Positions 45,537-54,673 of a stretch of DNA of 64,000 nt are shown in pieces (the first letter of the stretch is position 1; each line of letters starts with the position of its first letter). The DNA comes from Methylobacterium sp. CB376 (GTDB taxonomy: Bacteria > Pseudomonadota > Alphaproteobacteria > Rhizobiales > Beijerinckiaceae). Location of the stretch: NCBI RefSeq assembly GCF_029714205.1, contig NZ_CP121648.1, positions 496,001-560,000 on the forward strand, read 5' to 3'. The notes below the pieces were generated by a model, which did not search any database, was not told the DNA's origin, and worked only from the letters and a program-made list of their open reading frames with translations. Position numbers and translations under genes: made by a program.

Positions 45537-45659
45537 TCCGCTGTCCGGACGATCACGTCCGGAGAGCGGATGCCAAGCCCGCGCGGCGCGTGAGCGACGC
45601 CGACATCCGCATGGCCGAAATGGGAGATGGCGCAGCAATCCGTCGGATGTCGGATGACG
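45536..45659 (+). repeat. Dispersed 3'-gap repeat, copy B
   Basis: Starts with a hairpin whose arms 45536-45551 and 45556-45571 pair with one internal mismatch; this stem differs from those of copies A, C and D, yet keeps CCGCT/AGCGG. The core (AAGCCCGCGCGGCGCGTGAG, CGACGCCGACATCCGCATGG, CCGAAATGGGAGATGGCG) is then shared. It fills the convergent gap between creA and the next gene and ends 7 bases before that gene's stop. Confidence 0.88.
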
Positions 45660-45666
45660 ACCCGCG

Positions 45667-46002
45667 TCAATCCCGGCAGGTGATGCGGATCGGGCGGTCG
45701 GCGGGCCGGCTCACGGGCGCCGACGGGGTGTCGATTGCACCCGTGTACTCGTCCTGCGCGGCGGCCCCGAAGGAGGCGGCCTTGGCGAAGCCCTGGGACT
45801 CGCACCACGCATCGGCGACCACCTGGCCGCACTCGCCGCCGCCGGTGCTCAGGCACTCGGCGACGCCGTAGCCGTCGCTCGACGGGATCAGGAAGGTCTT
45901 CTCCGCCCCGGGCGCCGCCGCCGCCTCCGATCCAGCGGCCAGCGCGGGGCCGGCGAGCGCGAGGAGACCGACGAGGCCGAGGGCGGCGAGGGAGCGACGC
46001 AT
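45667..46002 (-). CDS. Secreted hypothetical protein, 111 aa
   Basis: A 111-residue protein with a clear signal peptide ([24 protein letters not shown]) and a small mature domain with four cysteines ([27 protein letters not shown]...ITCRD). The [11 protein letters not shown] segment is typical of a small periplasmic family in Rhizobiales without known function. AAGG lies upstream of ATG 46002. Confidence 0.75.
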   Translation of the reverse strand: MRRSLAALGLVGLLALAGPALAAGSEAAAAPGAEKTFLIPSSDGYGVAECLSTGGGECGQVVADAWCESQGFAKAASFGAAAQDEYTGAIDTPSAPVSRPADRPIRITCRD

Positions 46003-46347
46003 GGGATTGCCTTCTGGATCGGAACGCTTTGGCAACCGACACTCGGAGGCGTCGGTAAACAAAGGCTAAACGGAACCCGCGCACGGCCGGCGGGCGGGAG
46101 GGCGGAGAAGGGTTTGGGCGGGTGGCCCGCGCCCGTCGCCGGCGGCTCGAAAACCGTGCCGAGCTGGGCTAACCCGGTTCGGCCGTCCGCGGCGTCTCGC
46201 GGCTGCAACAGCGGCCGGAAACGGATGACCCGCCCGATCCGGCGCGGATCGCGATTGGGCCGGGGGGATCTCCGGCAGGCCAATGTGTTAGAAGCGCCGC
46301 GGGCGCGCCCGACCGCGCCGCCGCATCATCCCAGGGAGCAGGGTTTC
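46003..46347. other. Intergenic region between divergent genes
   Basis: About 345 bases with no gene seen. It must carry the promoters of the 111-aa secreted protein and of cysS. No clear operator or leader structure was found. Confidence 0.5.
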
Positions 46348-47730
<1,383 letters not shown>

Positions 47731-47732
47731 GG

Positions 47733-47865
47733 CGGGATCCGCTTGATCGACGCGGATCCCGGATCACCAGCCTGCGCGGCGCCTGAGCGCGGCGCCTGTG
47801 CGACGCCGACATCCGCATGGCCGAAATCGGAGATGGCGAAGCCATCAACCGGATGTCGGATGAAG
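47733..47865 (+). repeat. Dispersed 3'-gap repeat, copy C
   Basis: Hairpin 47733-47742 with 47752-47761, then the conserved core, here with an internal duplication of GCGGCGCCTG (GCGGCGCCTGAGC followed by GCGGCGCCTGTGC) that makes it about 12 bases longer. The tail GAAGCCATCAACCGGATGTC matches copies A and D. Located in the convergent gap between cysS and the LOG gene. Confidence 0.9.
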
Positions 47866-47939
47866 CGGGGCCCCTCCCCGGCCGGGTCGGCGCCCGGGCC
47901 CGAGGGGGAATGCCACCCCGCCCCGACGCCGCGGCGCCG

Positions 47940-48533
47940 TCAGAACCGCTCCTCGATGAGGGCGTCCGCCTCGGGCCGGGGCGGATGGGCGCGCAGGGCG
48001 CTCTCCAGCATCCCCACCACCGCCTCGGGGCGCTCGGCGACGAGGTAGTTGAGGTCGAGCCCCTCGCGGATGAAGCCCTTCGCGCGCATGTGGTCGAGCA
48101 GCGCCAGGAGCGGCGCCCAGAACCCCGCCACCGACAGGAGCAGGATCGGCTTGGCGTGCTGGCCGAGCTGCGCCCAGGTCATCTGCTCGACGAGTTCCTC
48201 CAGGGTGCCGATGCCGCCGGGCAGGGCCACGAACGCGTCCGAGCGGTCGAACATCAGCCGCTTGCGGGTGTGCATGTCGGGCACGACGATCGTCTCCTGC
48301 ACGTCGTCGAGCATCCGCTCGCGCGACTTCAGGAAGTCCGGGATGATGCCGGTGACGTGCCCGCCCGCGTCGAGCACCGCCCGCGCCACCGTGCCCATCA
48401 GCCCGACATTGCCGCCGCCGTAGACGAGGCCGATCCCGGCCTCCGCGAGGGAGTGGCCGAGGGCCCGCGCGGCCTCCCGGAACACCGGGTCGGTGCCGAA
48501 GCCCGAGCCGCAATACACGCAAACCGTCCGCAT
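47940..48533 (-). CDS. LOG-family (TIGR00730) nucleotide 5'-monophosphate hydrolase
   Basis: A 197-residue Rossmann-like protein: VCVYCGSGFGTDPVF at the start, YGGGNVGLMG, and the family motif LPGGIGTLEELVEQMTWAQLG with the catalytic Arg/Glu region (HTRKRLMFDRSDAFVALPGG). LOG enzymes cut cytokinin riboside 5'-monophosphates to active cytokinins, or act as purine/pyrimidine nucleotide nucleosidases. In a plant-associated methylotroph the cytokinin role is attractive but inferred. Confidence 0.92.
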   Translation of the reverse strand: MRTVCVYCGSGFGTDPVFREAARALGHSLAEAGIGLVYGGGNVGLMGTVARAVLDAGGHVTGIIPDFLKSRERMLDDVQETIVVPDMHTRKRLMFDRSDAFVALPGGIGTLEELVEQMTWAQLGQHAKPILLLSVAGFWAPLLALLDHMRAKGFIREGLDLNYLVAERPEAVVGMLESALRAHPPRPEADALIEERF

Positions 48534-48746
48534 CAATGCTCCGCGTTCCGCTGCCGCGCCGGCGCCCGGACGGTCCGGGGGCCGGCCGCGGGGCGGCGCA
48601 AGATCCGGTCCACCTCCGCAAGGTTCCGCAGCTTGGTGTCTTCCGGACATGCCTGATAATATGGCGGCGATCGACCAGCGTTGTCGACCAGGAGGCGAAT
48701 GGCCGCGCGCCGACCCTGAAGCCGGCGCGACCAGGAGTGGAACGCC

Positions 48747-50065
48747 ATGACGGCGGAGTTGCGGCGAGGCGTGGCGCTCGCGGGCATCGGGCTCGTGAGC
48801 GGGATCGTGCTGATCGGCATCGTGTCGAGCGGCAACCGGATGCTGTCGACGAGGGACGCGCCCGAACCCGCCGCCCCCGGCGCGGCGGCCGAGCAGCAGG
48901 CGGCCCTGGCGCCCCCGCCCGCGCCGCCCTCCGCGCCGCCCTCCGCGCTGCCGTCCACTTGGCCGCCCTCGGCGGCGCCGCGCGCCCCGAGCTTCGACGT
49001 GATCCGGGTGGAGCCCACCGGCGAGAGCGTGGTGGCCGGCCGGGCGGCGCCGGAGGCGCAGGTGGAGCTCCTGCGCGACGGCGAGGTCTTCGCCCGCACG
49101 CAGGCGGATGCGAGCGGCCAGTTCGTCCTCGTGCCCCCGGCCCTGCCGCCCGGCAGCCACGCGATCGGCCTGCGCAGCGTCGCGCCGGACGGCACCCGCA
49201 CGACGGGACCCGAGAGCGCCGTCGTCGCGGTCGCGGCGAACGCCGCCAGCAAGCCGCTCGTCGCCGTGAGCGCTCCCGGCCAGCCGACCACCGTGCTGTC
49301 GCAGCCGGAGGAGGCGCCGAAGCCCGCGCCGTCCGTCGTCGCCGCGGCGCGGGAGGCCCCGGCGGCCCCGCCGCCCGGGACGACGCCGATCCGCATCGCC
49401 AGCGTCGACGCCGAGACCGGCGGCAAGCTCTTCGTGAGCGCGCAGGGGGCGCCGCAGACGAATGTGCGGCTCTACCTCAACGAGACGCTGATCGCGCCCG
49501 GCCGGACGGGATCCGACGGTCGCGTCGCCTTCTCGATCGGGCGCGGGGTGCGGCCCGGGGATTACCGGGTGCGGATCGACCAGGTCGACCCCGCGACCGG
49601 CTCGGTGAGGACGCGCTCGGAAGTGAAGTTCGCCGTCCCGCCGAGCGTGGAGGCCGCGCCGGTGGTGGCCGCCGCGCGACCCGCCCCCGCCGGGCCGCCG
49701 AAGCCGGCGGGCCATCCGGCGCCCTCCCCGGCCGCGGCGCCCGCGCCCCCGGCCCCGCGACCCCGGCCGTCGACGCGGCGATCGCGCCCGCGGGACCCGC
49801 CGCCCTCGCCGCCGCCGGGCCGGCCTCCGGGCGGATACCGGACCCCTCCACGGTGTTCGTGAGCGCGGTCAGCACGGCCACGGTCACCCGCGGGGACAAT
49901 CTCTGGAGCATCAGCCGCAAGGCCTACGGGAAGGGGGTGCGCTACACGGTGATCTTCGGCGCCAACCAGGCCCAGATCCGCAACCCCAACCGAATCTATC
50001 CGGGGCAGGTCTTCGTGCTGCCGGGCGAGGCCCCACCCGCCGCGGTCGGGGCGAAGCGGGGCTGA
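48747..50065 (+). pseudogene. Membrane-anchored LysM protein split by a frameshift
   Basis: The first frame (ATG 48747) gives an N-terminal membrane anchor (about 8-28), a Pro/Ala linker and two Ig-like repeats (VEPTGESVVAGRAAPEAQVELLRDGEV; LFVSAQGAPQTNVRLYLNETLIAPGRTG), then turns into Arg/Pro nonsense and stops at 49862. From about 49,755 another frame carries on with ATPAVDAAIAPAG and a C-terminal LysM domain (VTRGDNLWSISRKAYGKGVRYTVIFGANQAQIRNPNRIYPGQVFVLP) to TGA 50065. Proteins with just this order are known in Rhizobiales, so the gene is a single one of about 440 codons with a frame error in the C-rich run at 49,740-49,775. Confidence 0.8.
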
Positions 50066-50254
50066 GGATCGCGCGACCCGGCCTCGCCCGGGACGCGCGA
50101 TCGGCCGATGCCGAGGCCGCTCGCTCCCGCATCGGGCGATCCGGCTCGATCCTGCGTCGACGGATCAATCATGGGTGGCGCGCCGGCGCTGCGGGGCCAT
50201 CCCGCCCAATGCCGCCGGTCATTTCTCATGACCGGTGGTGCGGCACTCGAATTG

Positions 50255-50318
50255 TCGCCAAGCCTCTCGTTCGCCAAGCCTCTGGTTCACCAAGCCTCTG
50301 GTTCACCAAGCCTCTGGC
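50255..50318. repeat. Four tandem 16-bp repeats
   Basis: Four direct copies of TC(G/A)CCAAGCCTCT(C/G)G(T/C) occupy 50255-50270, 50271-50286, 50287-50302 and 50303-50318. With the following bases the last unit makes the palindrome CAAGCC-TCT-GGCTTG. The array lies in the convergent gap between the LysM protein and the arylmalonate-decarboxylase-like gene. Confidence 0.92.
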
Positions 50319-50358
50319 TTGAAATCGAAAATTCGAGATGGAGCGACGGCCCGCTGCG

Positions 50359-51090
50359 TCAGCATCCTGAGCCGTTGGTACAAGGCGCGAACAGCCGCCC
50401 CCAGCGCGCGAGCGGCGCCGGGTCGGCCCCGGCCCGGCGCAGGGCCGCCCAGAGCGTGACGGCGATCGAGTCGTAGACCGGGAGGCCGAGCTCCGCCTCC
50501 AGGGCGGGGGCGAGCGCCGTCCCGTCCAGGTTGGTGCAGACGATCGCCACCGCCTCCACGCCCTCGGCGGCCACCGCCCGGACCATGCCGGCGAGGTCGC
50601 CCTCGGGCAGAGCCGCGAAGGAGAAGTTGTCGGAGAGGCCCGCATGCCGCTCGGCCGCGCAGGCGAAGCCCGCCGCCTCCCAGTTTGCGCGGATGCGGGC
50701 CTGCACGTCGCCCCGGTAGGGCGTCACCAGGCCGATCCGGCGGTGGCCGGCGCGGCGGAAGACGTCGCGGAAGCCCAGCACCGCCGTGCAGGCCGCGATC
50801 CCGGTCCGCGCCTCGATCCCGGCGCAGAGCGCCTCGTCGCGGTCGAAGCCCAGCCACGCCGCCGAGGTGCCGTTCCAGGCCACCACGTCGACCTTGGCGT
50901 CGGCCAGGAGATCCGCCGCCGCCAGGACCGGCTCCGCGTCGAACTGGCCGAGATCCTCCGGCGCGAGCGAGATCGCCGTGACCCGGAAGCGCGAGAAATG
51001 GGCCGTCACGCCGGGAAGGTCCCGCAGCATCGCGGCGGTCGCCGGTTCGAGCCGCGTGTTCGACGAGGGCGTCAGCATCCCGAGCCGCAT
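50359..51090 (-). CDS. Asp/Glu racemase superfamily enzyme, arylmalonate decarboxylase/maleate isomerase-like
   Basis: A 243-residue cytoplasmic enzyme of the superfamily that holds maleate isomerase, arylmalonate decarboxylase and aspartate racemase. It starts RLGMLTPSSNTRLEP, typical of the maleate isomerase group. The first active-site position reads NGTS with Gly74 where racemases and maleate isomerase have Cys, while the second cysteine is kept (VCTNLDG, Cys185). One-cysteine Gly74 enzymes are the decarboxylase pattern. Its start overlaps the ATPase stop (TGATG), so it is the fourth gene of the importer operon. Confidence 0.82.
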   Translation of the reverse strand: MRLGMLTPSSNTRLEPATAAMLRDLPGVTAHFSRFRVTAISLAPEDLGQFDAEPVLAAADLLADAKVDVVAWNGTSAAWLGFDRDEALCAGIEARTGIAACTAVLGFRDVFRRAGHRRIGLVTPYRGDVQARIRANWEAAGFACAAERHAGLSDNFSFAALPEGDLAGMVRAVAAEGVEAVAIVCTNLDGTALAPALEAELGLPVYDSIAVTLWAALRRAGADPAPLARWGRLFAPCTNGSGC

Positions 51091-51863
51091 CAGGCGGCCC
51101 GAGGCGGACGGGCCGATTCCGCGCGGATCAGGCCGAGCACGTGGCGCTTCACGTCGTTGAAGGCCGGGCTGGTCACGTCCCGCGGCCGGGGCGCGTCGAA
51201 GGGCAGAACCTCGCGGATGCGGCCGGGCCGCCGGCTCATCACGGCGACGCGGGTGCCGAGCACCAGCGCCTCGTCGACCGAGTGAGTGACGAAGATCACG
51301 GTCGCGCCGACCCGCTCCCAGATCGCCACCAGCTCCTCCTGCATCTCGCTCTTGGTCTGGGCGTCGAGGGCGGCGAAGGGCTCGTCCATCAGGATCACGG
51401 CCGGGTTCATCAGCAGCGCCCGGGCGATCCCGACCCGCTGGCTCATCCCGCCCGACAATTCGGCCGGGTAGTGCCGCTCGAAACCGCGCAGGCCGACGAG
51501 GTCGAGATAGGCCTGCGCCCGCTCCCGGCGCTCCGCCCTGCCGACGCCCTTCAGCGTGAGGTGGAAGGCGACGTTGTCGATCACGGTGAGCCAGGGCATC
51601 AGCGTCGGCTGCTGGAAGACCACGCCGCGGTCGGCGCCCGGCCGCTCGACGCACCGGCCCGCCACCCGGATCTCGCCCGAGCTCGGCGCCTCGAAGCCGG
51701 CGACGAGGTTCAGGAGCGTGGACTTGCCGCAGCCGGAGGGGCCGAGCAGGCACAGGAACTCCCCCGCCGCGAGCGACAGGCGGGTCCGCTCCAGGGCGAC
51801 GAGGTCCTGGCCGTCGCGGTCGCGATACACCTTGCGGACGTCGAGGAGGTCGATCGCACTCAT
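51090..51863 (-). CDS. ABC transporter ATPase (SsuB/TauB family)
   Basis: A 257-residue importer ATPase: Walker A GPSGCGKST, Q-loop VVFQQPTLMPWLTV, signature LSGGMSQRVGIARAL, Walker B VILMDEPFAALDAQTK, H-loop VTHSVDEA. These are the marks of the nitrate/sulfonate/taurine class. It is coupled to the permease upstream (2-bp gap) and to the racemase-family enzyme downstream, so the transported compound is likely that enzyme's substrate or a relative of it. Confidence 0.94.
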   Translation of the reverse strand: MSAIDLLDVRKVYRDRDGQDLVALERTRLSLAAGEFLCLLGPSGCGKSTLLNLVAGFEAPSSGEIRVAGRCVERPGADRGVVFQQPTLMPWLTVIDNVAFHLTLKGVGRAERRERAQAYLDLVGLRGFERHYPAELSGGMSQRVGIARALLMNPAVILMDEPFAALDAQTKSEMQEELVAIWERVGATVIFVTHSVDEALVLGTRVAVMSRRPGRIREVLPFDAPRPRDVTSPAFNDVKRHVLGLIRAESARPPRAA

Positions 51864-51865
51864 GC

Positions 51866-52732
51866 TCAGCGGCCCTGCACGGTGGTGCCGCGCTGCCAGT
51901 GCAGCACCGTCGCCGCCACCGCCTTGAGGCAAAGATCGGAGAGGTAGCCGAGCAGCCCGATCGAGATCATCGCCGCCAGCACGATGTCGTAGCGCAGGAA
52001 GTAGTAGGAATCCCACAGCACGTAGCCGAGCCCGCTCTTCACCGCGACCATCTCGGCCGTGACCGTGAGCATCCAGGCCGAGCCGATGGCGATGCGCAGC
52101 CCCGAGACGATGGCGGGCAGCGCGGCCGGCAGCACGATCCGCGCCAGGAGCTGGCGCTCGCTCGCTCCCATCATCGCCCCGGCGCGGATCAGGTTGCGGT
52201 CGACCGAGCGCACGCCGTGGATCGTGTTCATCAGGATCGGGAAGAACGCCCCGAGGAAGACCAGGAAGATCGCCGGCCTGTCGGCGATGCCGAACCAGAT
52301 GATCGCGAGGGGGATCCAGGAGACGGGCGGGATCGGGCGCAGCATCTGCAGCGTCGGCTCGACGGTGCGCTCGACGAGGCGCCACCAGCCGATCGCCACC
52401 CCGAGCCCGACGCCGCAGAGCGCCGCGATCGCGTAGCCCGCCAGCACCCGCGACAGGCTGGCGAGGGCGTCCGAGGGCCAGTGGCCCGAGGAGCTTTGGG
52501 TGCTCTCGTCGAGGCCGAGCATCCAGTCGGCCAGGGCGTGGAGCACCGCCGAGGGCGCCGGCAGGAGGGCGGGCGGCAGCGCGCCCGAGCGCGCGAAGGC
52601 CTCCCAGCCGGCGACAAGGACGAGCGGCAGCGCCGCCCGCTCGGCCCATCCGGCGAGGCGCCGTCGCAGGACGGCCCCGGGCGGCAGGCGCAGGGCCGAG
52701 GCCGGCCGCGGCAGGTCAGTGGCCGAGGCCAT
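51866..52732 (-). CDS. ABC transporter permease (SsuC/TauC family)
   Basis: A 288-residue inner-membrane permease with six or seven helices. The BPD_transp_1 domain contains the EAA-like loop GASERQLLARIVLPAALPAIVSGLRI near residue 200 and the segment PIPPVSWIPLAIIWFG. Family members pass sulfonates, taurine, nitrate or aromatic acids. Its start lies 17 bases inside the end of the binding-protein gene. Confidence 0.94.
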   Translation of the reverse strand: MASATDLPRPASALRLPPGAVLRRRLAGWAERAALPLVLVAGWEAFARSGALPPALLPAPSAVLHALADWMLGLDESTQSSSGHWPSDALASLSRVLAGYAIAALCGVGLGVAIGWWRLVERTVEPTLQMLRPIPPVSWIPLAIIWFGIADRPAIFLVFLGAFFPILMNTIHGVRSVDRNLIRAGAMMGASERQLLARIVLPAALPAIVSGLRIAIGSAWMLTVTAEMVAVKSGLGYVLWDSYYFLRYDIVLAAMISIGLLGYLSDLCLKAVAATVLHWQRGTTVQGR

Positions 52733-53744
52733 CGCGGCTCTGCTTGGTGGCCGCTTCCAGGAAGGAGTAATCCATGTTGGCCTCCACCTCCTTCGACACG
52801 TCGCGGCTGATGTACTTCAGGTCCCGCATCATCTCGGCAATGGCGAGCGTCCGGGCCCGGTACATGCGGTAGTCGGGCTCGGCGTTCTTGAGCGCCTCGG
52901 CGGCGACGTCCTTGGATAGGCCGGTCTTCTGGTTGATCACGTCGACCCAGACGCCGCGATCCGCCTGGAGCTTGGCGACGAGGGCGACGTCGGCATCGAC
53001 CACCGCCTGCACGGCGGCGCGGCGGGCCTTGATCACGTCCGAGCGGGTGACGATCAGGTTGGTGAGCTTGCCGGCCGCCTGGTCGTAGGGGAGCACGAAG
53101 TGGTTCGCGGCCCCGGCCATCCGGATCTGCGAGGCGAAGGGCTCCACCGAGCAGACGAGGTCGACCTCGCCCCGCTGCATCGCCGCGAGGTGGTCGGACG
53201 GGTTCGGGATGTTGACGAACTGGATGTCGCGGTTGGGATTGATGCCCTGCTTGAGGAGGGCGCCGCGCATGTGGATGTCCTGCGCGTTGCCGCGCGAGGC
53301 CGCGACCTTGAGCGGCGTGCCGGCCGCCTTGCGGGCCTCGACCAGCGCCTTGAGGCCCGCCCAGTCCTCGGCCGCGAGGTTGAGGCCCTTGGTCGACAGG
53401 CATTCCGAGCCGCCATTCACCTCTCCGGCCACCGCGACGAGGTCGAAGCCCTTGTCGAGGGCGGTGACGTAGTGGAGGTAGGTGACCTGCGCGACGTCGA
53501 GGCTCTTGGCCACCAGGGCGGTGAGGACGTCGTTGCCGGAATTGAAGCCCGTCGCCTCGACCGTCACCCCCTTGCCGAGCTCCTTGCCGAGCTCCTTGGC
53601 GAGATCCGGGATCAGCGCCATCGGCAGGCAATGGGCGCATTTCGCGTAGCCGAGCCGCACCGGCGCGCCGTCCTGCGCGGTGGCCGCGCCCGACCAGGCC
53701 CAGAGGGCCGCCACCATGACGAGACCGAAACGATGCCGGAGCAC
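52716..53744 (-). CDS. ABC transporter periplasmic binding protein (SsuA/NrtA/TauA type)
   Basis: A 342-residue binding protein with a signal peptide (FGLVMVAALWAWSGAATAQ) and a type II fold. The mature N-terminus has an unusual GYAKCAHCLPMALIPD stretch with CxxC at the expected ligand-binding loop. Later segments (GFNSGNDVLTALVAKSLDVAQVTYLH; VNIPNPSDHLAAMQRGEVDLVCSVEPFASQI) are typical. GTG 53744 is chosen since GAGGT lies about 8 bases before it; upstream in-frame codons would add a polar extension before the signal. First gene of the operon. Confidence 0.88.
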   Translation of the reverse strand: MLRHRFGLVMVAALWAWSGAATAQDGAPVRLGYAKCAHCLPMALIPDLAKELGKELGKGVTVEATGFNSGNDVLTALVAKSLDVAQVTYLHYVTALDKGFDLVAVAGEVNGGSECLSTKGLNLAAEDWAGLKALVEARKAAGTPLKVAASRGNAQDIHMRGALLKQGINPNRDIQFVNIPNPSDHLAAMQRGEVDLVCSVEPFASQIRMAGAANHFVLPYDQAAGKLTNLIVTRSDVIKARRAAVQAVVDADVALVAKLQADRGVWVDVINQKTGLSKDVAAEALKNAEPDYRMYRARTLAIAEMMRDLKYISRDVSKEVEANMDYSFLEAATKQSRDGLGH

Positions 53745-53835
53745 GGGACACCTCGGGGGCTGCCGCAGCGGCCGATCCGCCGCTCCCGCAGGAGCCTGAT
53801 CGGCTCCGCGGCCGGCCGCAACGGATTTTTCGGTC

Positions 53836-53847
53836 ATTGCATGCAAT
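53836..53847. promoter_or_regulatory. Candidate GntR operator
   Basis: ATTGCATGCAAT, a perfect 12-bp palindrome, lies in the divergent gap 92 bp from the binding-protein start and 104 bp from the gntR start. FCD-type GntR regulators usually bind palindromes of this shape (ATTGTATACAAT and similar). It could control both transcripts. Confidence 0.6.
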
Positions 53848-53950
53848 TCGTGCTAAATGGCGGCGCAAGCGCCAGAACATGCCCGCAATTGATGCGCCCG
53901 CCCGGCCGGCGAGCCGCTATGCTCGGGCGTCACCCCGCGAGGTCCCCTCC

Positions 53951-54670
53951 ATGGATCAGGTCCGGCGTCCGCGCGGACGCCCCCGCAAGCCCGCCCTCCT
54001 CGGCCCCGTCGCCGGGTCCGGCCGCCTCTCCCTGCACGAGCAGGCGGTGCGGCGGCTGCGCGCCATGATCGTCGAGGGGGCGCTCCCGGCCGGGGCGCCG
54101 CTGGTCGAGACCGAGCTGTCGGAGGCGCTCGGCGTGTCGCGCACGCCGCTCCGGGAGGCCGTGAAGCTCCTCGCCATGGAGGGCCTCGTGGAGCTGCGGC
54201 CCAACCGCTCGCCCCGCATCGCCGCCCTCGATCCGGAGGCGGTCCGGGCGCTGTTCGAGGCCCTGGCCTGGATCGAGCGGGCGGGGGCGGAGCTCGCGGC
54301 GCAGCGGATGGGGCGGGACGACCTCGACCGCTTGCAGGCGCTCCAGGCCGCGATCGAGGCGCATCACCGGAACGGGGAGATCGCCCCCTACTTCGCCGCC
54401 AACCACGCGACCCACGCGCTGATCGTGGCCTGCGCCGGCAACCCGCCCCTGCGCGAGGCCCACGAGGCGCTGCACGCCCGGGCCGAGATCGCCCGGCGGC
54501 GCGCCCTCGACAGCCACGGCCGCTGGAGCGAGTCGGTGGCGGAGCACCGGGCGATCCTGGCGGCGCTGGTGGCCCGCGACGGGCCCCGGGCCGGCCTGCT
54601 CCTCGCCGAGCACGTCTCCCATACGGGGGCGGCCCTGCTCGCCGCCCTGTCCCGCTCCGACGCGGCCTGA
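53951..54670 (+). CDS. GntR-family regulator, FCD subfamily
   Basis: A 239-residue regulator: an Arg/Pro-rich N-terminal tail, winged helix (LHEQAVRRLRAMIVEGALPAGAPLVETELSEALGVSRTPLREAVKLLAMEGLVELRPNRSPRIA, about residues 26-90), and a helical FCD effector domain with metal-binding histidines (NHATHALIVACAGN; HARAEIARRRAL; EHRAILAALVARDG). It probably senses the imported acid and controls the divergent importer operon. It is followed by a racemase gene after 3 bp. Confidence 0.92.
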   Translation: MDQVRRPRGRPRKPALLGPVAGSGRLSLHEQAVRRLRAMIVEGALPAGAPLVETELSEALGVSRTPLREAVKLLAMEGLVELRPNRSPRIAALDPEAVRALFEALAWIERAGAELAAQRMGRDDLDRLQALQAAIEAHHRNGEIAPYFAANHATHALIVACAGNPPLREAHEALHARAEIARRRALDSHGRWSESVAEHRAILAALVARDGPRAGLLLAEHVSHTGAALLAALSRSDAA

Positions 54671-54673
54671 GCG

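Noticed and set aside
50255..50318. CRISPR array
   Set aside because: The units are directly adjacent 16-mers with no spacers, so this is a simple tandem repeat.
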